This document shows positions 10,867 to 21,334 of a stretch of 64,000 bases of DNA, piece by piece. The notes under the pieces were generated by a model. The model was not told where the DNA came from. It made no database searches and saw nothing but the letters and a program-made list of their open reading frames with translations. Position 1 is the stretch's first letter, and each line of letters opens with the position of its first letter. A program made the position numbers and the translations under genes. The DNA comes from STC-113 sp964553745 (GTDB lineage Bacteria; Patescibacteriota; Gracilibacteria; BD1-5; UBA2023), in contig CAZKLD010000002.1 of NCBI GenBank assembly GCA_964553745.1, forward strand, positions 115,902 to 179,901. The letters are read 5' to 3'.

Positions 10867-11034
10867 ATGCCAAAAAGACAAAAGTGCGAAGTATATACTC
10901 GCGTAATGTGATACCACAGGCCAGTAAGCCAATTCAACGAAGGTAAAAAATCAGAATACTACTCTCGCACTTATTTTACTGAAAACAAGACCTGCAACTC
11001 CAGATTCACAGAAGAATTCTCTAACGCCTGCTAA
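10867..11034 (+). CDS. Stand-alone glycyl-radical domain of NrdD
   Basis: A 55-residue protein whose first 37 residues match the missing C-terminus of NrdD: KCEVYTRVMGYHRPVSQFN then EGKKSEYYSRTYF, equivalent to the usual EVYSRVVGYxRPVxxWNxGK. The radical-bearing Gly15 is itself a TGA codon (10909-10911), so the enzyme cannot exist without UGA-to-Gly decoding. Two Cys near the C-terminus are extra. It probably docks into the NrdD barrel and is activated by the NrdG encoded downstream. The radical spare part GrcA/YfiD of pyruvate formate-lyase is a precedent for a separate glycyl-radical polypeptide. Confidence 0.88.
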
Positions 11035-11036
11035 TT

Positions 11037-11168
11037 ATGGAACAGCCAAAAAACACCTGCTTTCTCTGCTGAGTCGACTCTCACCAGAAAGTCTTAGTGA
11101 AAATAGAAAAAGAATGAAAAGACCTATTCGTCTGCACAGGATGCCTGCCATCAGTGATACATGGATAA
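11037..11168 (+). CDS. 43-residue zinc-ribbon protein
   Basis: A tiny protein two bases after the glycyl-radical gene. Two Cys pairs (NTCFLCG and FVCTGC) form a probable four-Cys zinc ribbon. Tight spacing and its position between nrdD parts and nrdG suggest a role with the reductase, perhaps structural replacement of the zinc domain region. That is inference from context only. The Gly of CFLCG is TGA. Confidence 0.65.
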
Positions 11169-11175
11169 TACTCTG

Positions 11176-11200
11176 GCCTCCGAGTTCCTCGGAGGCTTTT
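11176..11200 (+). terminator. Rho-independent terminator
   Basis: GCCTCCGAG-ttc-CTCGGAGGC, a perfect 9-bp stem followed by TTTT, after the zinc-ribbon gene. It would separate or attenuate expression of the two downstream nrd genes. Confidence 0.8.
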
Positions 11201-11217
11201 CTTAAACAATTAATTTC

Positions 11218-11487
11218 ATGCAAAATTCTGCTTCAACCCCTACAGCCCCAGTGAGGAAGACTGGCATATCTCTTACTGATTTATGACCTTGATACAAAGT
11301 CAGAGAATTCACGACCAAGATTTTCCATAGATGAGAAGAGATAGGCATATGAAACTTGAGCAGCCTCGATCCGTTCATGGAGATGAAAAACAGGGGTATG
11401 GATTTTGAAGTTTCCTGCCTGATCAAAAGAACTCAGGAGATAGTATCCATAAGTCTCCAAGAAATAGAATTTAAACCTCAGAATTAA
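11218..11487 (+). CDS. Hypothetical protein of the nrd locus
   Basis: An 89-residue soluble protein with no recognisable motif. It has a conserved-looking core (TDLGPGYKVREFTTKIF) with TGA glycines. Its stop codon overlaps the start of nrdG (TAATG), so the two are translationally coupled. This position suggests an accessory of anaerobic RNR activation, but the sequence does not prove it. Confidence 0.65.
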
Positions 11488-12188
11488 TGCTTTTATCCTG
11501 AATCAAAAAAACGACTTTATTGGATTATCCCGGCAAAGTCTCTGCGATAGTGTTCACTCTCGGATGCAATATGAGATGCCAATATTGCCATAATTATGAA
11601 TTTGTCTTGCCGGAGAATGTCAAGGAGTTCATGAATGACCTCATTTGAGAGGCTGCATTTTTCAATTTTCTCAAGACAAGAGTATGATTCCTCGATTGAG
11701 TGGTAATCTCCGGCTGAGAACCGACCCTCCATAAAGATCTATATGATTTCATCAGAAAGATCAAAGAATTGTGATATCTCGTCAAGCTAGATACCAACTG
11801 AAGGGATCCCGCTATTTTGCGACGATTGCTGGACGATAAGATGGTCGATTATATAGCCATGGATATCAAGAACCCTTTCGATAGCTACAAGATTATCACC
11901 TGAGTCGAGGAGGCTGCCGCGCCTTACATGGAAAGCGCCTCTATCATAATGGGCTCTGAAATCGATTATGAATTCAGGACAACTGTGGCAAAATGATACC
12001 ATTCCGAAGAAGTAATAAAAAAAATCTGAGAGCAGATAAGATGAGCCAAAAAATGGTTTCTGCAGAATTATGAGGAGAAGAACATACTTAATGTTTCATT
12101 TGACGGAAAGCCGTTCAGCTCGGAAGAGCTTATGGAATTGAAGATGATATGATCCGGTTATGCCGATAGGTGCGAGATACGGAAATAA
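11487..12188 (+). CDS. nrdG: Anaerobic RNR-activating radical-SAM protein
   Basis: A 233-residue radical-SAM enzyme that abstracts hydrogen from the NrdD glycine to create the radical. The 4Fe-4S motif CNMRCQYC (CX3CX2C) lies near residues 28-35, VVISGGEPTLH gives the SAM-binding GGE motif with its second Gly encoded by TGA, and KLDTNG and YIAMDIKNP follow as in pyruvate formate-lyase-activating-type enzymes. The start ATG overlaps the previous stop. The short form without extra Fe-S domains and the location beside nrdD support the assignment. Confidence 0.88.
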
Positions 12189-12189
12189 G

Positions 12190-12218
12190 TTGACAACTAA
12201 TCTGCCAAATGCTATAAT
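12190..12218 (+). promoter_or_regulatory. Consensus sigma-70 promoter
   Basis: TTGACA, 17-base spacer, TATAAT: a perfect consensus 44 bases upstream of the first pilin-LamG gene. Confidence 0.8.
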
Positions 12219-12261
12219 ACCATCTGTTGCGGGGGTGTTTTATTTTATTCATCTTTATCTT

Positions 12262-13641
12262 ATGCTTATAAAAAATAACAAAAAAAATTATTCTAAATCC
12301 TTAATCAGCCATTCAGCATTCACGTTAGTTGAGCTGATCGTCGTCATCGTAATACTTGCGATTTTAGCCACGATAGCATTCCTTTCTTTCTCTTCCCAAT
12401 CTGCAAGCGCTCGAGATTCAACACGTTTGGCCGATATGAGCAACATAGATAAATGATTAAATGTATTCAATGCGACCGCAGGGAAATATCCCGTGCCGGA
12501 TGAATCCATATCGATAACAGCTTCTTGAATTTTGATATGAACACAATGATTTGCAGGGAAATCACTTCTCAATGCCATAAAGCTTTCCAATTGATGAAAA
12601 GATCCATTGGATGAGTCTTCTTATTACACCTACTCCACTAATCCGAACCAAAGCAAATTTCAGTTATTATGATTTTTGGAAGACCCAAGCAATAGCGCTC
12701 TTTCTTTGATTCCTCCTCGCCTATCGGGTGAAGGTCGGGATGAAGGGCATGTTAATGCAAGTCCATCCAGCTACAGCTGAAGATATGCGATAACCAAGTG
12801 AGACATGTTATGAATTATCCTGCATGCCACAACCTCATTGCCTGCACAAATCTCAAATGCCCCCATAGATCTCATAAATGCTAATGGTTCGACATCTTAC
12901 CGGGCGGTATTCGGAAATGAGAATTCTTCAAATAATACCATAACAGCAAGCTGATCTGAAATATTCAGCAACATTCTGAACAGAAGGAGCGAAATGTTGG
13001 GGAATGCTCAATTATCCTTGCTTGATGAAAGCCTTATAGGTTTTTGGGATTTTGAAGAATGAGCAGGAACTTTGGCAAGAGATAAGAGCAAGAGTTGAAA
13101 TCACGGAGCTTTCACAGGAACTGTTCTTCCTACTTGGATTAAATGAAAAAATTCCTGAGCGATTTCTATAAGTTGATCCTGATGAGTCGATATTTGAGAC
13201 ATAAGCTGATTCGTTTGATATACCCAAGTTGCAGTATTCAAGTACGATAATACCGAAGTTCCTTACATATACATACTGCAGACTCGATTGTGAGATATAG
13301 AAACTAATTCTTGATATCTGGATTTTTTCTCGTGGGATTCAAGAAATTGATGAACGGAAAATACTAGGCGAAATTATTATTCATATAAATTAAAACCAGG
13401 AGAATGGTATAGTGTTGCAGTAGTGGCAAAGGATACTTCAAATGCGGATCTTTATATAAATTGAGAATATGCGGCAACCACAAACACTAATTTTAATCCA
13501 GGATGAACCTATCTATGAAGTTCAATCTGATATAATGAAGAGATAGGCAGGAACCTTTACTGAGCCATCGATGAGGTTCGCATATACAAAAGAGCATTGT
13601 CCGCTTCAGAAATATGAGCCCTATATCAGACGACCCAATAA
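12262..13641 (+). CDS. Type IV pilin-like protein with C-terminal LamG domain (copy 1)
   Basis: A 459-residue exported protein. Residues about 18-60 carry a class III prepilin signature, FTLVELIVVIVILAILATIA, followed by SFSSQSASARDSTRLADM, shared almost exactly with three other genes here. The middle is pilin-like. From about residue 255 (SLIGFWDFEEGAGTLARDKS) a concanavalin/LamG sandwich domain follows, ending GAIDEVRIYKRALSASEI. Such domains bind sugars or proteins, so this may be a pilus-tip or surface adhesin. Gly is mostly TGA. A strong promoter precedes it and a strong terminator follows. Confidence 0.85.
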
Positions 13642-13643
13642 CA

Positions 13644-13671
13644 AAAAGCCCCCGATTGATCGGGGGCTTTT
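13644..13671. terminator. Bidirectional terminator
   Basis: AAAAGCCCCCGAT-tg-ATCGGGGGCTTTT between the convergent pilin-LamG and ssb genes. It has A and T runs on both sides and can serve both strands. Confidence 0.9.
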
Positions 13672-13685
13672 TCAAAAATTTTTTA

Positions 13686-14147
13686 TTAAAAAGGGATGTC
13701 TTCGATATTGATTTCTTCCTCTCTCTTCGGCATTGTCTTCTTAGTTTTTGAAGGACTGACATCCTCATCATCTCATCCTGAGAATGCAACATCTCAAAAG
13801 TCTTCACCTTTTCATCCAGCTCCTCAAAGAAGGATTATATTATCTCCTACGACCTCTGTCTTATATCTTTTTTGTCCTGTCTGATCTTCCCAGCTTCTTG
13901 TCTGGATTCTTCATTCAACATATATTTTTTTTCCTTTTTGAACGTATTGCTGTACAATTTCTGCTAACTTACCCCAAATCACAACAGAGTGGAATTCGCT
14001 CTGATCCTGTTTCATTCAAGACGCATCTTTCCAAGTCCTATTAGTGGCCAAGTTAAAATTTGCAACGAATTGTCCATTCGGTGTCTGACGTATTTCTGGT
14101 TCGGCAGTAACGTTTCAGATAAGCTGAACCTTATTAAGTGAATTCAT
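13686..14147 (-). CDS. ssb: Single-stranded DNA-binding protein
   Basis: A 153-residue OB-fold protein that coats single-stranded DNA in replication and repair. MNSLNKVQLIGNVTAEPEIR opens the fold, the core has EFHSVVIWGKLAEIVQQYV and KIYVEGRIQTRSWEDQTG, and a Gly/Asp-rich tail ends in the acidic tip INIEDIPF that recruits partner proteins. The conserved Gly of LIGNVT and VEGRIQ are TGA. The length is normal for bacterial SSB. It stands alone between convergent and divergent neighbours. Confidence 0.95.
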
Positions 14148-14313
14148 AAAAAAATTAGAATAAAATATAAAAAACTCATTTATAGCGCAAGAACCGGCTC
14201 CTTATCCTCAGAACATAGCTTTCATGGCAAAGCCCTAAGTCTTGATTCCCAAGTTCTTTTGGCATTATACGGCAAAAAAAACAAAAGCAAATTTTTGCTT
14301 TAAAAAGAATATT

Positions 14314-15519
14314 ATGTTAGAATGGTTCGGATATCTGAAAAAAACAAGAACAAACATGAAGAATTGGCTAAACAAAAACTGAATACTCATTACAACCGTG
14401 ATAATCATCATGCTGAATTTTTTGGCATATTTTTTCATAAACGATACGATAAAGGAGATAGATTTCATCTGGCCGACCCTGTTCGGTGTGGAGCTTATAG
14501 CATTTTACGTATTCATATATTCAGCCCTCCTTTCGCCCATAATCCAGCTAAAGAAAGAAATTGCGCTGTTCCTGGCATGAGAGAAGAAATGACAGAAAAT
14601 GACGATAAACAGCTCAAATCCGATAATGCAGACAGTCCTGAACTTCTTCAATAAATCGCTAGAAATCCTCAAGAACTTCAAGGAAGAGCTCAGGAGCTGA
14701 AAGGAATTGAAATCAGAAGTCCAGCTGGCATCGGAAATCCAGAAAAACACGCTGACCAAAAATCTTCCGTGCATCTGATCTATCGATATCGTCGCGAATA
14801 CCAAAAGTGCCACTGAAGTAGGGTGAGATTCCTATGATGTCATAAAACAGGGCGACAATTACTACATCTACCTTTGAGATGTGACATGACACTGAGTCGC
14901 TTCATGATTCGTCATGATGATGGTAAACGCCCTTGTATCATGATTCTCAAAAAAGCTCATTAGTTCAGCCGAAATCCTAGCTCATACAAATGAGATTCTT
15001 AAGCCTCGTGTGCCTTCGAACATGCTCATGACGCTTCTAATGGTGAGATGGAATGAGCTCGAGAAGAAGCTTTTCATGACCTGAGCCGGACATGAATACT
15101 TGCTCGTCTACAAGAAAAGCCAGCAAAAGGCATTCAAAATCAAATCATGAGGAGTTGCGCTTTGAATGACCAAGAATATTTCAAACATAGTTAAGGAGTC
15201 GCAAATCTGAATCGAAGAGTGAGACATCATAATCATGTATACCGATTGAATAACTGAAGCAAGGAATACGAATAAGGAAGATTGAATGATGTACGGAGTC
15301 GACAAGCTAATAGAAACCATAGAAAAGGCTCCTTACAAGACAGCCCAATGAGTCTTTAACAATATCACGATAGAACTGTCGAAATGGATGTGATACAACC
15401 ATAAGCAATTCGATGATATCACACTTATAACAATGCACTACAAATGAGACGGCAAGATAGAGGAAAACGCCAACCCGATAATCCCCAAGGAAAATATCAC
15501 CGAATGGTATTGGCAATAA
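14314..15519 (+). CDS. Membrane-anchored SpoIIE/RsbU-type PP2C phosphatase
   Basis: A 401-residue Ser/Thr phosphatase that likely controls a partner-switching or anti-sigma pathway. Two N-terminal membrane helices (about residues 22-75) are followed by a linker helix ending ASEIQKNTLTKNLP and a SpoIIE domain. The metal-binding motifs are intact: EVGGDSYDV, YLGDVTGHGVASG, TGAGHEYLL, SGGVALGM, MYTDGITEARN and FDDITLI. In LGDVTGHGVASG four glycines are TGA. No sensor domain is visible besides the membrane part, and no anti-sigma partner is encoded nearby. Confidence 0.92.
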
Positions 15520-15634
15520 TGCAAATGTTCTATATTACCACCCAACTGCACAATGTCAACGCATAAGCTCCTCTAAGGATTGTAAAATATGAAATTTTAC
15601 CTATACTGCAAAAAATAACATTACCTTCAAATAA

Positions 15635-17572
15635 ATGGCACCAACTGAATTATTGGAACTGATAAATAAGAATTATACCTGAGATGCTGATGGCTACGAG
15701 ATAGTCAGCGAAGTTTTGCCGACACCGGCAATAATTCCGGAAAAAATGGCACCGGAAGCTAAAGCCGATGAGAAGAAGAGCGAATCCGAAGAGAAGAAAG
15801 ATGCGCCCGATACTGTCCAGAAGATGACAAAAGAAGAGGCAGAAGAGATAAAGAAAGGAGAAAAAGAATATAAAGAGGCTCTTGCCTTCCTGAAAGATGC
15901 TATCGCACCGTCAATGATGAGAGTTGATACGACTAAACTGCAAATCTGAGACACTTACATCAGGACAGTCTTCGTATACGCTTATCCGGATTTTCTGGAA
16001 TGAAATTGGCTTTCTCCGCTCATAAACTGGGATATAAAATTCGATATGTCGATGTTTGTCTACCCTGTCGATTCTGCTTTCATCATGAAATATCTGAGGA
16101 AGCGTCTCACTGAGCTCAGGTCCCAGCAAAGCATAAACGCTGATAAGTGACTTATCTGAGATCCCGCCCTGGACGCACAGATGCAGGATGTCGAGGAGCT
16201 CCGCGCCAGCTTGACCAGATGACAGGAAAAGTATTTCCACCTTTGAATATATGTCACTCTTTATGCCGAAACCGAAGAAGAGCTCAAAAAAACGGGAAAT
16301 GCATTGGAATCACTGCTGAGCTGAAGGAATATCCTCACGAAACAGGCTTTTCTCAGGTCTGAACAAGGATTCATCTGAACCGGGCCTTTTGCAAAAGATG
16401 AGGTTGCAGTCTACAGGAATATATCCACAAAATGACTTTCCACGACTTTCCCTTTCACATCAAATACACTTTCCCAGGATGACTGAATCCTTTACGGAAT
16501 CAACACCCACAATAATTCGCTGATAATTTTCGACAGGTTCAAGACTGAAAATGCGAATATGACAGTGTTCGCAAAATCTTGAGGTTGAAAATCTTTTGCA
16601 GTCAAGCTCGAAGTTCTCCGCAGCCTGATGATGTGAGTCGATGTGATAGTCATAGATCCGGAAAACGAATACAAATCTCTAGTCGACACAGTTTGATGAA
16701 GCTACCTTAACATAAACCTGAACTCTTCTGAGAGGATCAATCCTTTTGATCTGCCTAGGGCGATGAAGGATACTGAGGCAAAGCCATGAGATCTCCTAAG
16801 ATGAGCAATCGTCGATCTTCTATGACTGATGAGCCTGATGCTCTGAAAACTAACTCCGAGCGAATCATCCATCCTAGAGAAAGCGACCATCATAACATAC
16901 AGTTTGAAATGACTCACTTTTGAGGATGACGATATCGAAAACAAAGAAATCCCGGTGATGAAAGACTTGTACTCTGTCCTAGAAACAATGGATTGAGCAA
17001 AATGAATCACTGAAAGACTGGAAAAATACGTATACTGAATATTTGCTTGAATTTTCTCCGAGACGACTAATATCAATCTCCAGGAATGACTTGTAGTATT
17101 CTCCGTACGCGATCTGGATGAATCGCTTCGTCCGGTTGCGATGTACATCGTGCTGAAATATATATGGAACACTGTGCGAAGCTCGAACAAAAAGAGGATA
17201 TTGGTTGTCGACGAAGCCTGGAATATAATGCAATATGAGGATAGCGCAAGATTCGTCTTCTGATTGGTCAAAAGAGCCCGTAAATATAATCTATGAGTAA
17301 CCACGATAACACAAGATGTTGAGGATTTCGTGACCAGCCAGTACGGAAAGGCCATTGTGACAAACTCTTCGATCCAGCTTCTTCTCAAACAATCTCCGGC
17401 TTCTATAGATGTGCTCCAGAATGTCTTCAAACTGACCGAACAGGAGAAATACATACTTCTTCAGGCCTCTGTCTGACAAGGCTTATTTTTCGCATGAACT
17501 GAACATGTATGAATTCATGTTCTTGCATCGTACTTCGAAGAGAAAGTCATAAGCACCAATCCGAATAAATAA
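15635..17572 (+). CDS. VirB4/TraC-like secretion ATPase
   Basis: A 645-residue cytoplasmic ATPase of the VirB4 family that powers type IV secretion or conjugative pilus assembly. After an acidic linker, the N-terminal VirB4 region (about 100-300) leads to Walker A FAKSGGGKSFAVKLE (two TGA Gly at 16580-16582 and 16586-16588). The family-typical VIVIDPENEY, Walker B ILVVDEAWNIM and a late VTTITQDVEDF follow. It belongs with the VirD4-like ATPase and the small pilin-like proteins in this window, though they are not adjacent. Confidence 0.9.
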
Positions 17573-17573
17573 A

Positions 17574-17897
17574 ATGCCAAGACATAAAATACTGAAAAGC
17601 TTAAGGGAAATAAGGGATTCTTATTCCGATGACATCCCAGAAAAAATTCTCTGCAGCACAGACAAAGATATAATGTATAAAGTAAGGAATGCCTGGTGGT
17701 CCAGGGTAAACGCCGTACTTGATTTGATCGGAATATATGGTATCCTTGATGAATCCGAAATTAGGGGATGATCCGAAATACTAGATCGCCACACCCGAAA
17801 CATTGAGGAAACCGGATTAACTCAAAGAGAAGATATAGCTTCGATGAATTCTTTTCTGACAAGAATCATTGATGTGCTGGAATCCAAAAGCAAGTAA
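17574..17897 (+). CDS. Hypothetical protein
   Basis: A 107-residue charged, helical, soluble protein that starts one base after the stop of the VirB4-like gene and is surely in its operon. One TGA Gly occurs at EIRGGSEIL. No motif is recognised. Its tight linkage suggests a helper of the secretion ATPase, but this is inference. Confidence 0.65.
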
Positions 17898-17920
17898 TTT
17901 ATTCAATAATACTATAATCT

Positions 17921-18490
17921 ATGTGAACTTCTGTATTTATTATTATTGCCGTAATAATAGTTGTCATCTTCACAGTCGTGTGAATATACAATTCTATTAT
18001 TTCTGCCAAAAATACTGTTGAAGAATCTTTTTCTGCCATTGATGCCATGCTTCAGCAGAGATACGACCTGATTCCTAATCTTGTCGAAGTTGTCAAACAA
18101 TATGCCACACACGAAAGAGAAACCCTCTCTAAAGTCACTGAAATGAGAGCAAATCTATTGAATTCGCAAGGCGCGACTTCAGAGCAGAGATTCCAGAATG
18201 AGAATATGCTGACAGCTTGACTTAAATCAGTCTTCGCGGTTGCGGAGAATTATCCAGACCTTAAGGCTTCACAGAATTTCATAAACCTTCAGAATCAGTG
18301 GGGTGAAATGGAAAATAACATACAAGCCTCAAGAAGAGCTTATAATGCTGCCGTCAAAGAATTGAACAATAAAAAAGAGATGTTTCCTTTAAATATGATT
18401 GCGGGGATGATGAATATACAAGGGTATGCGATGTTCTTGGCTCAAGAGGAAGCCAAGGCAGCACCAAGCGCAAAAGCTCTTTTCAATTAA
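17921..18490 (+). CDS. lemA: LemA family protein
   Basis: A 189-residue membrane-anchored protein. One N-terminal helix (VFIIIAVIIVVIFTVVGIYN) is followed by the LemA core: YNSIISAKNTVEESFSAIDA, LQQRYDLIPNLVEVVKQYA, the central Tyr/Asn-rich ENYPDLKASQNF and RRAYNAAVKELNNKKEMFP. LemA proteins are widespread and of unclear function, and they often lie beside DUF3137 or TPM-domain genes. Three DUF3137 genes follow here, so the four probably act together at the membrane. Confidence 0.93.
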
Positions 18491-18536
18491 TAGCAATGAA
18501 TATGGCAGAAAACGCTTCCAAAAACTCCACCTCCGG

Positions 18537-18566
18537 AATATCCCCAAAATTTGGGGATATTTTTCC
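18537..18566 (+). terminator. Rho-independent terminator
   Basis: AATATCCCCA...TGGGGATATT followed by a T-run, 50 bases after lemA. A 31-codon frame that spans it is not believable as a gene. Confidence 0.8.
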
Positions 18567-18602
18567 TTATGAATGAGGCTTTAAACAGTAAAGAACAAAA
18601 AC

Positions 18603-20009
18603 ATGCAGACTATAGATTTTTCCGAACTCAAACTGAAATATCCGATCCTGAATGAGGCAGATATAAATTTCCTTAATGAATTTTTCAGCAGGAAAGAGAT
18701 TCTGGATAAATTCATTGAGATAGAAGCGGAAAGAAAAAAGAAATTCAAGACATTTATAATCGTAGAATCGGTTTTTCTTCTTATCAGCATATTGTATCTG
18801 AATAACAATAATGCCAGTTGGGATGGCCCGATTTTCGGCTATGCATTGGTTTTTGCATTCTTGTCATTCTTCATTTTCATGTTCGTTTCAGTCTTCTTCA
18901 AAGACTGAGGACACGAGATCAAGAATGAGATCCTGCCAAAATTCGCCTCTGAGATAAATTCAGACCTGAAATATGACCTTGGAAAGAAATATTACTTCTG
19001 AAATGAACTTGAAATGGTTTCAGGATGACTGTTGGAAAGATATGATAGAGTGGACCTGATTGAGGATAGCATCATCTATACGCCGAAAGGCGCTACAGTG
19101 CAACCCGCAACCCCTCTTCAAACAAGCCCTTCAGCAAGCATCGCATACGGAGACCAGCCGCCAGCCGGAACCCAAAGCCTGCCCGATGCTACAGACACTG
19201 AAGACTTAGCCGAAGAAACTCCGACTGAAGTTCCTCAGAAAGCAAAAGAAAACTCTCCTTATACGATAGAATGATATGAATTCAAATCCTCGAGGAGGCA
19301 CACCGATAAGAACGGCCGCAGCAACTATGTTGTCAACAATCATTGCTACCTATTGAAAGTGACATTCAACAATGCACGTCAGAAATTAACGGATTGAATG
19401 GCTCTCCTGAGGGATGTTAATGATAATTTCATAAGGAAGGTTCTGAGAGTTCTAGCTATCGATGCTTCAATAGTGGGCTGATACCTGTATATCACACAAC
19501 CTGACAAATGAGATAATCTATGAGTGGCAATAATCTTAGGACTATCTGACCTCTTAAACGTACCCATATGGATATTCACAATTACGATCCTTATCGTTCT
19601 GGTCATAATCACATATCAGATACAATGATTGATATTGAATCGAAATAGGATAAAGACTGAGAATTCAGATTTTGAGAAAGAATTCGATGTCTATTGCAAA
19701 GACCAGGTAGTATCAAGAACCATACTCACACCTTCGTTCATGTACAAGATATATGATTTTACAGGGAAAATCGACAACAGAAGAATCTATGAATTTTTCT
19801 TTGTCTGAAACTCGATTTATGTTAAGCTTAACCTGATGGGCCCAATGAGAATCCCTTATATGGAAGTGTCCGCTTCTTCGGACTTAAGATGAAATATTCA
19901 GAAATTCGTAGAGTTCTATATCGAAATCAAAAATGTGACAGAACTTGCGAAAGACCTATGATTTGAATATTTCGATAAAGACACCTATAATAATCAGGTA
20001 ATCAAATAA
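18603..20009 (+). CDS. DUF3137 membrane protein (copy A)
   Basis: A 468-residue protein beginning MQTIDFSELKLKYPILNEAD, with two N-terminal membrane helices and a second pair in the middle (after YLYITQPDKGDNLG). It shares with copies B and C a start FLNEFF..., a core YEFKSS...NYVVNNHCYLLKVTF and the tail KDLGFEYFDKDTYNNQVIK. This copy alone has a Pro/Thr-rich insert (about residues 163-215). The domain is typical of DUF3137 proteins encoded next to LemA. Its biochemical function is unknown. Confidence 0.82.
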
Positions 20010-20020
20010 AAAACACTCTA

Positions 20021-21325
20021 ATGAAAAAGATTGATTTTTCATACTTGAAAAAAAAATTCAAATTGACTGATGATGATATCAGGTTTTTAAATGACTTTTT
20101 CAATCAGGATGAAGTATTTAAGAAGCTTAATGAAATACGCATTAAGAGGAATGCATTGATCGGCAAATTCCTAATTCTGCCCATAATAATAGTCATCCTG
20201 ATCATTTCTTCATTCATATTTGATATTCAACAGCCATTTGGCGTTTGACTTATACTATTCCTTTTCTGATTGCCAATCAGCGTACTGATATTAAGTGAAC
20301 ATCTTGATGTTATAAAATTTGATTTCAAAAGCGAAATACTGACCAAGCTTGCCCCAAAAATTCATGATGGATTAAAGTATGACACTTGATGGCAATATCA
20401 TTATTGAGAAGAGGATTATATGTGACAGATCTGATTGCTCAAAAGCTATGATCGGATATCAAGGATAGAGGACAGCTTATTTTTTGAGCAATCAGAAACT
20501 GACGAGAAAACAGGAAAGAGCATATCTCCGTTCACTATCGAATGATACGAGATCGTTACAGATTTTAAGAGCACAAGCAAATCAGGTACAACATATAAGA
20601 CAAATAATCATTGCTACTTGACTAAAGTCACTTTCAATGACATAAAAAAAGATTTTCCGAATTGATTGCTATTAAGACGAGACACTTCCGAAAATATCCT
20701 TCGGAAATTAGGCATGTCATTATTCATATTGATTATGTCAATAAATCTCTTCCTGCATATTATAGTTCCGGCCTTTTTCTTTGTTTATGTGAATCTTAAC
20801 CTTAGATTCTTAGAACGGATCTCAAATGCTGAGAGTCAAGAATTCGCGGAAAAATGGTTGCCGGTAATATCGATCATTTTATTCTTATATATATATCACT
20901 GTTACTCAAAATATTTACAGAAGAAAAGGGTAAGGATGGAGAATATCGACTTTGAAAAGGAATTCGATGTTTATCATACAGATGGCATAAAGGCAAGGTG
21001 ATTATTAACTCCTTGATTCATGTACAGGCTGGTTGATTTTGCAAATAAAATGGATTCCTCAAGGGTTTATGAATTTTACTTCATTAAGAATACGATGTAT
21101 GTGAAAAACGAATATATGAAATGGTGACAAGATTTTATCGAGGGGGAATTCTTAAATGTTAAGGTTCTTAAGAATATGTTCAAAAATCTTGAGCAATTGG
21201 TTATCTTTTATCTTGATTTCAAGAATGTAGTCCAATTATCCCAAGATTTATGATTCGAGTATTTCGATAAGGAAAGCTTTAATAATAAGGTAATAAGGAA
21301 AAAAGGATCTTGATTTCCCATATAA
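20021..21325 (+). CDS. DUF3137 membrane protein (copy B)
   Basis: A 434-residue paralogue, 11 bases after copy A. It opens MKKIDFSYLKKKFKLTDDD and has a helix pair near residues 50-90. A YEIVTDF...YKTNNHCYLTKVTF segment follows, then a second helix pair and the tail QDLGFEYFDKESFNNKVIR. It lacks the Pro/Thr insert of copy A. TGA glycines are scattered, including LGFEYFDK. It arose by tandem duplication with its neighbours. Confidence 0.82.
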
Positions 21326-21334
21326 TAAACCATT

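Noticed and set aside
16702..17454. A 250-codon minus-strand ORF
   Set aside because: It is antisense to the VirB4-like ATPase, whose motifs are unambiguous; TGA-rich coding DNA leaves long open frames on the other strand.
18496..18591. A 31-codon ORF after lemA
   Set aside because: It spans a clear rho-independent terminator and has no recognisable sequence.
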